NCBI GenBank assembly: GCA_964346815.1
Contig: CAYFWF010000050.1
Location: forward strand, 62,001-126,000
DNA length: 64,000 nt
Reading direction: 5' to 3'
Source: CAYFWF01 sp964346815
Lineage (GTDB): Bacteria; Acidobacteriota; Aminicenantia; Aminicenantales; Aminicenantaceae
Shown here: positions 50,978 through 59,499 of the stretch, in pieces
How the letters are laid out: every line of letters begins with the position of its first letter
How positions within the stretch are numbered: the stretch's first letter is position 1
Program-made: the position numbers and the translations under genes
The notes under the pieces: generated by a model
Told to the model about the DNA's origin: nothing
The model's database searches: none
The model's input: only the letters and a program-made list of their open reading frames with translations

Positions 50978-52044
50978 TGGCCATCCATCAGTTCGCAACG
51001 TCTCTGACCTATGGAGATGCAATTTCGGATGAAATGCTGGAGATACAGAAAACCTTGAGGTCGAAGGGCTATGAATCTGAAATATTCACCAGGTTCTATG
51101 AACCTCGAATGGCCAGCCTTGCCCATGATTTTAGAGAATACGGTAAGTTCAGCTCTTCTTCCAACGTGGTCATTTTTCATTTCTCTATCGGTTCTCCTGT
51201 CAGCAAGTTGTTTTTCCGGATACCAGATAAAAGGATCATGATCTACCACAATATCACGCCTTACCAGTATTTCTTGGACTACCACCGGGTCTTGAGCCGA
51301 GAATGCTATAAGGGTCGACTCGAAATCAGGCGTTTTGTGGATAAGGTGGACCTGGCACTCGGCGACTCCGAATTCAACCAGAAGGAGCTGAAATCTTTTG
51401 GATACTCAAAAACCGGCGTCCTCCCCTTACTGATTGATTTCTCCAAATTTGATCGAGATGATGACCCTGTTATTCGAGAAACCTATTCTGGAAGGAAATG
51501 GACTATTTTGTTTGTAGGGAGAGTCATTCCGAACAAAAAGTTCGAAGATGTTATCAGGATTTTTTATTTTTATAAAAAATATTTTAATTCCGACTCGCAG
51601 CTGCTTTTAATCGGTGATTTTAGAGGAATGGAGCGCTATCTTTACGCTCTCCAGGAATTGGTGCTCAAATTGGACATGGAAGATGTCCATTTTACAGGGA
51701 ATGTAGACTTCGCAGAGCTCCTCTCTTATTTTCGCCTCGCAGATGTTTACCTGAGCATGAGCGAACATGAAGGATTTGGAGTCCCTCTGGTCGAATCTTT
51801 CTATGTGGGACTCCCTGTGGTGGCCTATGCGGCCGGTGCTGTAGAGGAAACCTTGAACGGCGGGGGAATCCTCCTTCGCGAAAAAGATTTTTTGAGGACA
51901 GCGGCGCTTTTAGATCAGTTACAGAGGGGAGATTCTTTTCGGAGGGCAGTCCTCAATTCCCAAAAGAAAGCACTCGAAAAATACAGCACGGATAATGTGG
52001 GCCGAATTCTTCTCGACCACATAAAAACAGTCATGAAGAAATGA
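50977..52044 (+). CDS. GT4-type glycosyltransferase (type B, first copy)
   Basis: A 355-residue GT-B enzyme with FVGRVIPNKKFEDVIRIF and the E-x7-E motif in SEHEGFGVPLVESFYVGLP. It starts HQFATSLTYGDAISDEM, a form shared with the next gene. The two are about equal in length and similar along their whole length, so they arose by duplication. Coupled at both ends (TAATG, ATGA). Confidence 0.88.
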   Translation: MAIHQFATSLTYGDAISDEMLEIQKTLRSKGYESEIFTRFYEPRMASLAHDFREYGKFSSSSNVVIFHFSIGSPVSKLFFRIPDKRIMIYHNITPYQYFLDYHRVLSRECYKGRLEIRRFVDKVDLALGDSEFNQKELKSFGYSKTGVLPLLIDFSKFDRDDDPVIRETYSGRKWTILFVGRVIPNKKFEDVIRIFYFYKKYFNSDSQLLLIGDFRGMERYLYALQELVLKLDMEDVHFTGNVDFAELLSYFRLADVYLSMSEHEGFGVPLVESFYVGLPVVAYAAGAVEETLNGGGILLREKDFLRTAALLDQLQRGDSFRRAVLNSQKKALEKYSTDNVGRILLDHIKTVMKK

Positions 52045-53108
52045 GAATCGACCAGCTCGTTCCAGCCTTCCATCGCGGAGATGCCATCGGGGATACAGCC
52101 CTCCACATGAAAAAATATTTCCTCTCCCGGGGATTTCAATCGGAGATATACTGTTTGAGCCGTGATAAAGGACTCGAAAAGAGCTCGAGATTGTTCTCTG
52201 AATATCAAATCCCCAGGCCTACAGATATCACCATCTTGCATTTTGCTTTGCCCTCTCCATTGTCCAAGGCTTTTGTGGATTCGCCTTCCCGGAAAGCCAT
52301 CATCTATCACAACCTGACTCCCAAAGAGTTCTTCACGGACTTCAGTCACGAGATGGAGCGAATCTCCAGGACCGGCCGGGAAGAGCTCGAATCTCTCGTT
52401 CCCCACGTGACGGTGGCGCTGGCTGATTCGGAATTTAACCGGAAGGAGCTGGTCTCTCTCGGATTTCAGAGAACCGAAGTTTTCCCCCTTTTCATCGATT
52501 TCGAAAAGTATGACCAGCCAATGAGCCGGTTTTTTTACACATTATTCGATGACGAGAGAACAAATATCCTTTTTGTGGGCCGGATTGTCCCTAACAAAAA
52601 AATTGAAGATCTCATCCGGGTCCTTTTTACCTATAAAAAATATGTTTCACCCCTAGTGCGCCTGATTGTAGTGGGGAAAACCTCCTCGCTTCCCGTATAT
52701 TTCCAGAGCTTGATTCGTTTTGCCGATGAGTTTTATCTTCGGCCTGAAGAGATCTGCTTCACCGGACATATTCCGGATGAGGAAATGTTCGCCCTTTACA
52801 AGGTTGCAGATGTTTTTCTTTCCTTGAGCGAGCATGAGGGCTTTGGCCTTCCCTTTATCGAGAGCATGGTTTTTGACCTGCCTATTATCGCATACGACTG
52901 CACAGCTGTTCCGTACACATTAGATGGCGCAGGGGTTCTGATAAAAGAAAAACGAGTGGAGTATGTCTCTGAACTCATCAATTATATTTCTCACGATCAG
53001 GAGGTGAGACAGAAAGTCATACAAGGACAGCGGCAGCGTTTGAGAAAATTCAAGGAAAAGAACGTTCGAGATTTTCTTGGCCGAATAATCAGTGATTTGA
53101 AAAAATGA
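52041..53108 (+). CDS. GT4-type glycosyltransferase (type B, second copy)
   Basis: 355 residues; paralogue of the preceding gene: DQLVPAFHRGDAIGDTA, FVGRIVPNKKIEDLIRVL and SEHEGFGLPFIESMVFDLP. Same catalytic layout (E-x7-E). It begins in the ATGA overlap and ends in the ATGA overlap with the fourth transferase. Its sugar specificity presumably differs from copy one, but nothing visible tells which. Confidence 0.88.
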   Translation: MRIDQLVPAFHRGDAIGDTALHMKKYFLSRGFQSEIYCLSRDKGLEKSSRLFSEYQIPRPTDITILHFALPSPLSKAFVDSPSRKAIIYHNLTPKEFFTDFSHEMERISRTGREELESLVPHVTVALADSEFNRKELVSLGFQRTEVFPLFIDFEKYDQPMSRFFYTLFDDERTNILFVGRIVPNKKIEDLIRVLFTYKKYVSPLVRLIVVGKTSSLPVYFQSLIRFADEFYLRPEEICFTGHIPDEEMFALYKVADVFLSLSEHEGFGLPFIESMVFDLPIIAYDCTAVPYTLDGAGVLIKEKRVEYVSELINYISHDQEVRQKVIQGQRQRLRKFKEKNVRDFLGRIISDLKK

Positions 53109-54271
53109 AGATTGCTTTTGTAGTCCAGCGATACGGCAAAGAGGTCATGGGGGGTTCTGAATTGCACTGCCGTCAGATCGCCGAAAAACTGGTCGAGGCA
53201 GGATACGACTGCACCGTTTATACCACGACAGCAAAAGATTACGTCACCTGGAGGAATGAATATCCCAGTGGAGAAACTCTCCTGAATGGAGTGGTCATCA
53301 GACGGTTCCCTGTAAAAGAGGAGAGAGACATCGAATCGTTCAACGCTTACTCTGATTGGATATTCTTCAACGAGCACACCCAAGAGGATGAATGGAAATG
53401 GATGCAGGACCAAGGACCTTTCAGCCCAGCACTCCTGTCAGCCCTGGAGAAGGAGAGCGAGCATGATCTTTTCATTTTCTTCACTTACCTGTATTACAGC
53501 ACATATTGGGGCCTAAAAAAGGTGCAGGGAAAAAAGGTTCTGGTGCCCACGGCTCATGATGAGCCGGCTCTACACCTTGAAATCATGAAAGAGGTTTTCG
53601 CTATTCCCGAGGCATTCATGTTCAACACAGAGTCTGAGAGAGAGATGCTCAGCCGGCTGTTTTCCTTCGAGAACAAATATCAGGAAATTGTAGGAGTCGG
53701 TGTCGACATTCCCCATGAGATGATCTCAACTGAATTATTGAGCAGACACGGGATTGTCCCCCCTTATATCCTTTATGCAGGCCGGATCGAGGCAGGGAAA
53801 GGATGTGAGGAACTCATCGGATATTTCATGAGATTTCATCGAAGGCATCCTGAACTTCGGCTGGTTTTGATCGGCAAATTGCTGATGCAGCTGCCTTCTC
53901 ATCCTGGTATAAAATATCTGGGTTTTGTTTCACCCCAAGATAAAAATGCAGCGATGCACGCCGCATCAGCGACCGTCCATCCCTCCTATTTCGAAAGCCT
54001 CTGTATGGCTGCACTCGAGTCCCTGGCTGTCCAAACTCCCATAATTGTGCAGGGAAAAACCGAGCCTCTCCGGCAGCATTGCGTCAAAGGGAAAAGTGGG
54101 CTGTATTATACAAGTTACGAGGAATTCGAAGCGGTATTGGACCTATTTCTGAATGATGAAAAACTCAACGAGACGATGGGAAAAAACGGGCTGAAGTATG
54201 TGAGGGCCAATTATTCCTGGCCAAAGGTCACGGAAAAATATATCAAACTCTTTGATTTCCTCGGAGGCTGA
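53105..54271 (+). CDS. GT4-type glycosyltransferase (type A, second copy)
   Basis: 388 residues; paralogue of the gene at 49802: FVVQRYGKEVMGGSELHCR, YAGRIEAGKGCEELIGYF and E-x7-E in YFESLCMAALESLAVQTP. Together the four genes form an A-B-B-A series. Last gene of the coupled run; about 170 bp separate it from the MglA-like gene. Confidence 0.88.
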   Translation: MKIAFVVQRYGKEVMGGSELHCRQIAEKLVEAGYDCTVYTTTAKDYVTWRNEYPSGETLLNGVVIRRFPVKEERDIESFNAYSDWIFFNEHTQEDEWKWMQDQGPFSPALLSALEKESEHDLFIFFTYLYYSTYWGLKKVQGKKVLVPTAHDEPALHLEIMKEVFAIPEAFMFNTESEREMLSRLFSFENKYQEIVGVGVDIPHEMISTELLSRHGIVPPYILYAGRIEAGKGCEELIGYFMRFHRRHPELRLVLIGKLLMQLPSHPGIKYLGFVSPQDKNAAMHAASATVHPSYFESLCMAALESLAVQTPIIVQGKTEPLRQHCVKGKSGLYYTSYEEFEAVLDLFLNDEKLNETMGKNGLKYVRANYSWPKVTEKYIKLFDFLGG

Positions 54272-54438
54272 TCTCAGAAAAAAACTCTGATATAATGTTC
54301 ATCTTATTTGGAACTTGATTGACTAAATAAATGAAGAATTCTTTGAATCGAGGTCGGTTTCTATAGAGAGAAACGCCGAGATCGGATTTGACTGGACAGA
54401 TTGATTATGTTAAGAAACAAGTCAGGCAAAAAAAGCTG

Positions 54439-55239
54439 ATGGCATTCATCAATTATACAACGGGTAATCTCGCCATCAAAATTGTCTACTACGGACCAGG
54501 TCTGAGCGGCAAAACCACAAATCTCAGGTATATCTATACGAATATGGATGCAGATTTTCGCGGCGAGCTTATCTGCCTGGAAACCGATACAGAAAGGACT
54601 CTTTTTTTTGATCTTTTGCCTATAAAGGCCGGAGTCATCGACGATTTCAAGATTCATTTGCAGCTCATGACTGTCCCGGGTCAGGTGTTTTATGAGTCAT
54701 CGAGAAGAAGCGTGCTGAAAGGGGTGGATGGCATTGTCTTTGTGGCCGATTCTCAAATCCCTCTTCTCGATGCCAATCTTGAAAGCTTTGATAATCTCCG
54801 GAGTCATCTTTTAGAACACGATATGGATTTAAATGCCATACCTTTAGTGTTTCAATACAACAAACGGGATCTCGAGAATCTCGTCCCAGTGGAAACGTTT
54901 AACAGCCTTTTGAATCCTCATGGTTTTCCCTTTGTAGAATCTTGTGCAATCGAAGGAACAGGAGTTTTTGAGACTCTCAAGCAAATCACAAAACAGGCTA
55001 TCCCCAGGGTCAAGGAAAAAATTACGGTAAAGCAGAGAAGATTCGTGAAGAGAGATAGGGTTAGAGAAAGGGAAGAAGAAGAGGCCGCAGAACCGGTGTT
55101 AAAAGAAGAGATCGCATTCGCCGCCAAGGAGGAGTCCGCTCCCATCCGAATGACAAAGGTCAAGTTCAAGAGCCAAGAAGATATCGAAAAAGAGCTGGAA
55201 AATCTCGCCAAAGAGTTTACGAGCCGCGGAAAAGAATAA
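54439..55239 (+). CDS. mglA: MglA-like small GTPase with charged C-terminal extension
   Basis: MglA is a bacterial Ras-like GTPase that sets cell polarity and pilus/gliding reversals in Myxococcus. The start MAFINYTTGNLAIKIVYYGP and P-loop GPGLSGKTTNL, switch region MTVPGQVFYESSRR and NKRD (guanine specificity) fit. The family is about 195 residues; this one has 266, with an extra Arg/Glu-rich stretch and helix (SQEDIEKELENLAKEF) at the end. ATG 54439 is chosen to give the standard amino end; upstream TTG 54388 is possible. A link to the PilMNOPQ pilus at 10.9-17.5 kb is inference. Confidence 0.87.
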   Translation: MAFINYTTGNLAIKIVYYGPGLSGKTTNLRYIYTNMDADFRGELICLETDTERTLFFDLLPIKAGVIDDFKIHLQLMTVPGQVFYESSRRSVLKGVDGIVFVADSQIPLLDANLESFDNLRSHLLEHDMDLNAIPLVFQYNKRDLENLVPVETFNSLLNPHGFPFVESCAIEGTGVFETLKQITKQAIPRVKEKITVKQRRFVKRDRVREREEEEAAEPVLKEEIAFAAKEESAPIRMTKVKFKSQEDIEKELENLAKEFTSRGKE

Positions 55240-55307
55240 CCATTCCCCAAGTCTTCTCCCGAGTGACATAATTCCGATACATTCCTCGTCTGTATATCTG
55301 AGGCACA

Positions 55308-56828
55308 ATGCTGTTCAAAGTCTCGAGTTCATCTCTTGTCGGTATCGAAGCCTATCTCGTGGATGTGGAAGTCGACATATCATTTGGTCTGCCTGGTTTC
55401 ACCACTGTGGGACTGCCGGATCCAGCTGTTCGGGAAAGCAAGGAAAGGGTGAGAGCAGCACTCAAAAACTGTGGCTATGGATTTCCCTCCCGAAAAATCA
55501 TCATAAACCTTGCTCCTGCCGACAGAAAAAAAGAAGGCTCGGCATTTGACCTCCCGATTTCTCTTGGCATCCTCGCCCATATGGAACTCTTTCCGAAGGA
55601 GAGTTTGGAAAAATATCTTTTTTTAGGAGAACTGGCTTTGGATGGAAGACTGAAGCCTGTTAAGGGGATTCTTTCTTCCACGGTTATGGCCAAGGAATTG
55701 GGATTTAAAGGGATCGTCCTCCCCAGGGAAAATGAAAAGGAAGCGGGTCTTGTGCAGGAGATCGGAATTTTCAGTATGGAGAATTTGGTGCAGGTGGTGG
55801 ATTTGTTGAACTGTCCAGAGGCCACACCTCCCCGAAAATTTTCTCACCAACAACTTCTCCCAGAGAGTGCGTATGATTTGGATTTTCGAGAGATCAAAGG
55901 CCAGCAACATGTCAAAAGGGCTTTGGAGGTGGCTGCTGCTGGTTCTCATAATGTTCTCATGATCGGGCCCCCAGGCGCTGGGAAGACCATGATGGCAAGA
56001 AGGCTTCCCACCATACTTCCCCCGATGAGTTTTGAGGAAATCATCGGGACAACCCAGATTTACAGCGCCGCTGGATTGCTGAAGGAAAAGGGGGCCATCG
56101 CAGAACGGCCTTTCCGTGCTCCCCATCATACCATCTCGGATGCGGGATTGATTGGAGGAGGCGCTGTCCCTCGTCCAGGAGAGGTTAGCTTAGCACACAA
56201 TGGCGTTTTGTTTTTAGATGAACTTCCCGAGTTCCGTAAGAGAGTCCTCGAGGATTTGAGGCAGCCCTTGGAGGACAGAATGGTCACCATATCTCGGGCT
56301 TTGATGAGTGTCACGTTTCCATCTTCTTTTATGTTGGTAGCTGCCATGAATTCCTTTGGAGATGCTTTTTTTGGGACGGGTCCGATGAAGACGGAAATAA
56401 CGGAAAGTCAGTGTACGCGGTACTATTCAAAGATCTCCAAGCCTCTCCTCGATCGGGTCGATATCCAGATCGAAGTTCCCAAGGTCGAATTTCAAGAAAT
56501 CATCGCAAAAGAAGAAGGCGAGACGTCCTCGGAGATAAGGGAGAGAGTTTCAAGGGCTAGAGAAAGGCAACTTCGAAGATATGGAGAGAGGAGGATTTTT
56601 TGCAACGCACAAATGGAGGCGAAAGATATCAAGAAGTACTGCCCGATCGATGAACAAGGAAGGGAGCTTCTGGAAATGGCGGTTGACCGTCTCGGATTCA
56701 GTGCGAGGGCTTACAATCGTGCTTTGAAGGTGGCACGGACCATCGCAGATCTGAGCGGGGAAGAGCAAATTCGTCCGGTGCACCTTTCAGAAGCCATTCA
56801 GTACAGGATGATGGATAAATATTTTTAA
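55308..56828 (+). CDS. comM: ComM/YifB-like Mg-chelatase-type AAA+ ATPase
   Basis: The 506-residue protein has the YifB N-terminal domain (GLPGFTTVGLPDPAVRESKE; INLAPADRKKEGSAFDLP), Walker A IGPPGAGKTMMARRLP (near residue 220), FRAPHHTISDAGLIGGG, Walker B VLFLDELPEF and the C-terminal helical domain. ComM in Vibrio is a branch-migration helicase in natural transformation; that role here is inference but would suit a pilus-bearing cell. Confidence 0.92.
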   Translation: MLFKVSSSSLVGIEAYLVDVEVDISFGLPGFTTVGLPDPAVRESKERVRAALKNCGYGFPSRKIIINLAPADRKKEGSAFDLPISLGILAHMELFPKESLEKYLFLGELALDGRLKPVKGILSSTVMAKELGFKGIVLPRENEKEAGLVQEIGIFSMENLVQVVDLLNCPEATPPRKFSHQQLLPESAYDLDFREIKGQQHVKRALEVAAAGSHNVLMIGPPGAGKTMMARRLPTILPPMSFEEIIGTTQIYSAAGLLKEKGAIAERPFRAPHHTISDAGLIGGGAVPRPGEVSLAHNGVLFLDELPEFRKRVLEDLRQPLEDRMVTISRALMSVTFPSSFMLVAAMNSFGDAFFGTGPMKTEITESQCTRYYSKISKPLLDRVDIQIEVPKVEFQEIIAKEEGETSSEIRERVSRARERQLRRYGERRIFCNAQMEAKDIKKYCPIDEQGRELLEMAVDRLGFSARAYNRALKVARTIADLSGEEQIRPVHLSEAIQYRMMDKYF

Positions 56829-56839
56829 AAAAATTTTAC

Positions 56840-56867
56840 TTGACATATAAAAAATGTTATATATAAT
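56840..56867 (+). promoter_or_regulatory. Sigma-70-type promoter of the DUF6132-arsR-trx-fd operon
   Basis: TTGACA (56840-56845), 16 bp, TATAAT (56862-56867) in an A+T-rich stretch just after the comM-like stop. ATG of the small membrane protein gene is at 56893, so the 5' leader is about 20 nt. Confidence 0.75.
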
Positions 56868-56882
56868 AATATTCGAATATTA
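56867..56882. promoter_or_regulatory. 16-bp perfect palindrome, probable ArsR operator
   Basis: TAATATTCGAATATTA is its own reverse complement and overlaps the last base of the -10 box and the predicted transcription start. ArsR-family repressors bind such AT-rich dyads; the arsR gene is the second gene downstream, so autorepression is the obvious model. Confidence 0.68.
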
Positions 56883-56892
56883 AATTATCAAG

Positions 56893-57063
56893 ATGAAGAA
56901 GGATAAATTGAAGATTGCTATCGGTGTCGTTGCGGGAGGATTTTTCGGTTTTCTCTTGTACAGGTTTATAGGATGTAAAACAGGGTACTGTCCCATAACC
57001 AGGAATCCTTGGACCAGTATCGTGTACGGAATGCTGTTGGGACTGCTTTTGACATTGAGATGA
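56893..57063 (+). CDS. Small DUF6132-like membrane protein
   Basis: A 56-residue protein with two membrane segments (about residues 8-26 and 41-54) and between them GCKTGYCPITRNPW, with a Cys pair. The pattern GC-x-TG-x-CPIT-x-NPW, followed by YGMLLG, is that of the DUF6132 family, found next to thioredoxin and ArsR genes. Function unknown; the two cysteines suggest redox or metal/sulfur handling. Its stop overlaps the arsR start (ATGA). Confidence 0.75.
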   Translation: MKKDKLKIAIGVVAGGFFGFLLYRFIGCKTGYCPITRNPWTSIVYGMLLGLLLTLR

Positions 57064-57341
57064 GAGCTATGAAGACTAAAAGGCAGTCTCATAAAGAGAT
57101 GGTTTGGATGTTCAAGGCACTCGCTCATCCTGCGCGCCTGAATCTATTGGCGAATCTACTGGAGAAGGAATGTTGTGTCGGAGAAATTCAAAAATGCTTG
57201 GCCCTCCCTCAGCCAAACGTTTCCCAACATCTGGGAGTGTTGAGATCGGCTGGTATTATAGAGGGGAGGCGAGATAAAAACAAAATTTGTTACAGAATTT
57301 CTGATCAAAGAGTCATAAATATCATGAAAATATTTGAGTGA
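57060..57341 (+). CDS. ArsR-family transcriptional repressor
   Basis: A 93-residue winged-helix repressor: MFKALAHPARLNLLANLLEKE, recognition helix LALPQPNVSQHLGVLRSAG and wing GRRDKNKICYRIS. ECCVGEIQKC at the helix corresponding to the ELCVCDL metal site of ArsR holds three Cys, so it could sense a metalloid, a metal or thiol/sulfide state. ATG 57060 couples it to the DUF6132-like gene; ATG 57069 is an alternative. It probably acts on the palindrome over its own promoter. Confidence 0.88.
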   Translation: MRAMKTKRQSHKEMVWMFKALAHPARLNLLANLLEKECCVGEIQKCLALPQPNVSQHLGVLRSAGIIEGRRDKNKICYRISDQRVINIMKIFE

Positions 57342-57354
57342 GGAGTAAAATAAA

Positions 57355-57687
57355 ATGGCAGAAATCAAAGAAGTCAGCGAAAATACATTTCAGTCAGAGG
57401 TATTAGAATCTGACACTCCGGTTCTGGTAGATTTTTGGGCACCGTGGTGCGGCCCTTGCCAGATAATGACACCCATTTTGGACGCTGTCGCGAAGAAAAT
57501 GGGGAATAACCTGAAGGTCGTCAAACTCAACACAGATGAGAATGCCCTGACCGCCCAGAGATATCAGATTTTGGCCATTCCTTCGCTTTTGGTTTTCAAG
57601 GAAGGAGAGGTTGTAGAACGGATAGTCGGATTCAAGCCTCAGAACCAGCTGGAAGATCATCTGAAGAGCATCCTCTCTTTCTCATAG
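57355..57687 (+). CDS. trxA: Thioredoxin
   Basis: 110 residues with the canonical active site WAPWCGPC (Cys near residues 34 and 37), the KLNTDEN stretch, cis-Pro in LAIPSLLVFKEGE and the family ending. It is in the ArsR operon, 13 bp after arsR, with AGGAG before ATG 57355. It may reduce the disulfides of the neighbouring Cys-containing proteins. Confidence 0.95.
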   Translation: MAEIKEVSENTFQSEVLESDTPVLVDFWAPWCGPCQIMTPILDAVAKKMGNNLKVVKLNTDENALTAQRYQILAIPSLLVFKEGEVVERIVGFKPQNQLEDHLKSILSFS

Positions 57688-57694
57688 GAGAAAA

Positions 57695-57910
57695 ATGCCC
57701 TTCGTTATCAAACAGAGATGTCCGGAAGATCATACTTGTCCATGTGTCCGAATCTGTCCAGTTGGGGCCGTAAATCAAAAGGATTACGAAACTCCCGAAA
57801 TCGACGGGAAGAAGTGTGTTGAATGTGGAGCTTGTTCCGATTTCTGTCCCTATCATGCAATAACCGAGTTCTCGAAAGAAAGGAACGACAGATCGGCTCC
57901 TCTATCTTGA
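57695..57910 (+). CDS. Small 4Fe-4S ferredoxin-like protein
   Basis: A 71-residue protein. The second cluster motif is regular (CVECGACSDFCP, Cys-x2-Cys-x2-Cys-x3-CP). The first is odd: RCPEDHTCPCVRICPVGA, with Cys spaced x5-x1-x3 rather than x2-x2-x3, as in the family whose members read RCP-x-NHPCPAVRVCP. It follows thioredoxin by 7 bp, with AGGAG before its ATG, and is the fourth gene of the operon. Probably an electron carrier. Confidence 0.85.
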   Translation: MPFVIKQRCPEDHTCPCVRICPVGAVNQKDYETPEIDGKKCVECGACSDFCPYHAITEFSKERNDRSAPLS

Positions 57911-57966
57911 GCATTTTTGATTGCTAAAGAGATCAAAACCCGTTAATTTTACCTGGGGATAAGAGA

Positions 57967-59315
57967 ATGTGGTGGGAAAACAAACTTTTACGGACTCTGC
58001 GTTGTCGTCTCAAACAAAAACCAGGAGCTTTGGGAAATCTCCTCGCGACGATTGGAGACGCGGGCGGTTTTTTAGGGGAAATCCGGACTGTCCATATGGG
58101 AAGTGCAACCATCGTCCGGGATATCGTCGTATTCGCCGATGACCAATCCCACATGAATAGATTGATCCAGATAACACAGGAAACTCCGGATGTGGAGTTG
58201 ATCGAAGTCCGAGATGAAGTGCTCGAATTGCATCAGGGTGGAAAAATCGCCATCCGCAGCCGCTATAAGATCGATACTTTGGAACAACTGCGCAGAGTCT
58301 ACACGCCTGGCGTGGCTGAGGTTTGCTTGAAGGTCAAAAAAGATCCCTCGCTGGTTCGGCGATTCACATCCATCCGTCACTTTGTGGCTATAGTCACCGA
58401 TGGATCGGCTGTGCTAGGATTGGGGGACATCGGGCCTCAAGCAGCCATGCCGGTGATGGAAGGGAAAGCCACACTGATGGAAACCCTTGTTGGATTATCC
58501 GGAGTTCCGATCCTCCTCGATACAAAGGATACAGATAAGATAGTCGAGTCCATTGCGAATATTGCTCCGACCTTCAGCGCCATCCAGCTTGAAGATATAT
58601 CCGCTCCGCGCTGTTTTGAAATCGAAGCGCGGTTGAAAGGACGTCTCGACACATACCGGTCCTGCACGATGACCAGCATGGGACAGCCGTCGTAGTGACA
58701 GCGGCGCTTTTGAATGCGGCCAAGATGGCCCATGTCAAATTGAATGAGTGCCGTATCGGGCAGGTGGGTCTCGGCGCGGCGGGGCTGGCTGTTTCCAAGA
58801 TGCTGATGCATTATTTAAAAAAGCCCGTCTTGGGAGCCGATGTTTCAGAGGATGCCTTGGAAAGGCTGGAGAAAGAAGGAGGACAGCCTTCTCAGTTGGG
58901 TGAGATCATGTCTTCCTGTGATGTGGTGATCGCCACAACTGGAGTTCCCGGATTGATCAGGCCAGAGATGGTTCGGCAGGGACAGATTATCCTGGCGCTT
59001 TCCAACCCCCATCCGGAGATCGATCCTGAGACAGCCAAGGCCTCTGGAGCCGCTTTCGCTGCGGATGGAAAGTCAGTGAACAATATTCTCGGTTTCCCTG
59101 GCATATTCCGGGGAGCTGTGGATGCCGATGTGCCGCGAATAACCTGTGAAATGCTGTTGGCAGCAGCCCACACGATTGCCGAATCAGCCAGCCCCGGTGA
59201 GCTGGTTCCCAGTCCCTTGGAGAGAGAAGTGCACCACAAGGTTGCCCGGACAGTCGTTCGTGTTGCCCTCGACCAGGGTTTGAACCGAGATGAGCTTATC
59301 GGTTACTTCGACTGA
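57967..59315 (+). pseudogene. ACT-domain NAD-malic enzyme interrupted by a frameshift
   Basis: The first frame (57967-58695) has an N-terminal ACT domain (residues about 12-90) and the malic domain; the second (58695-59315, overlapping by one base) carries the NAD Rossmann domain (QVGLGAAGLAVSKML). The joint is visible: after CTCGAC (58645-58650) two extra bases AC (58651-58652) precede ATACCG. Removing them restores LDIPVLHDDQHGTAVV, the strongly conserved malic enzyme segment. The repaired protein is about 448 residues, a normal length. It would convert malate to pyruvate plus CO2 with NAD(P). It may be a true mutation or a read/assembly error. Confidence 0.85.
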
Positions 59316-59412
59316 GTACGGTCCCGCATAAAAGCCATTCCCCATGCCATCTGAATCATCGAAAGAAAGTGGAGAGGTTTCCTATCATGTTTGAATAATA
59401 CAGCAATGTGGG

Positions 59413-59462
59413 ATTGTCTGGTGATGCTTCCATATTGTCTGGATTATTTGTGAATGATCCAG
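59413..59462 (+). repeat. Direct repeat and hairpin before the aldo/keto reductase gene
   Basis: ATTGTCTGG occurs at 59413-59421 and 59434-59442, 21 bp apart (two helical turns). The second copy runs into a 10-bp hairpin: CTGGATTATT (59439-59448), loop TGTG, AATGATCCAG (59453-59462). It could be a regulator site or the end of the malic enzyme transcript; no T run follows. Confidence 0.45.
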
Positions 59463-59499
59463 GTTATTTGATAGAATGATTAAAAATCGAGGTATACGG

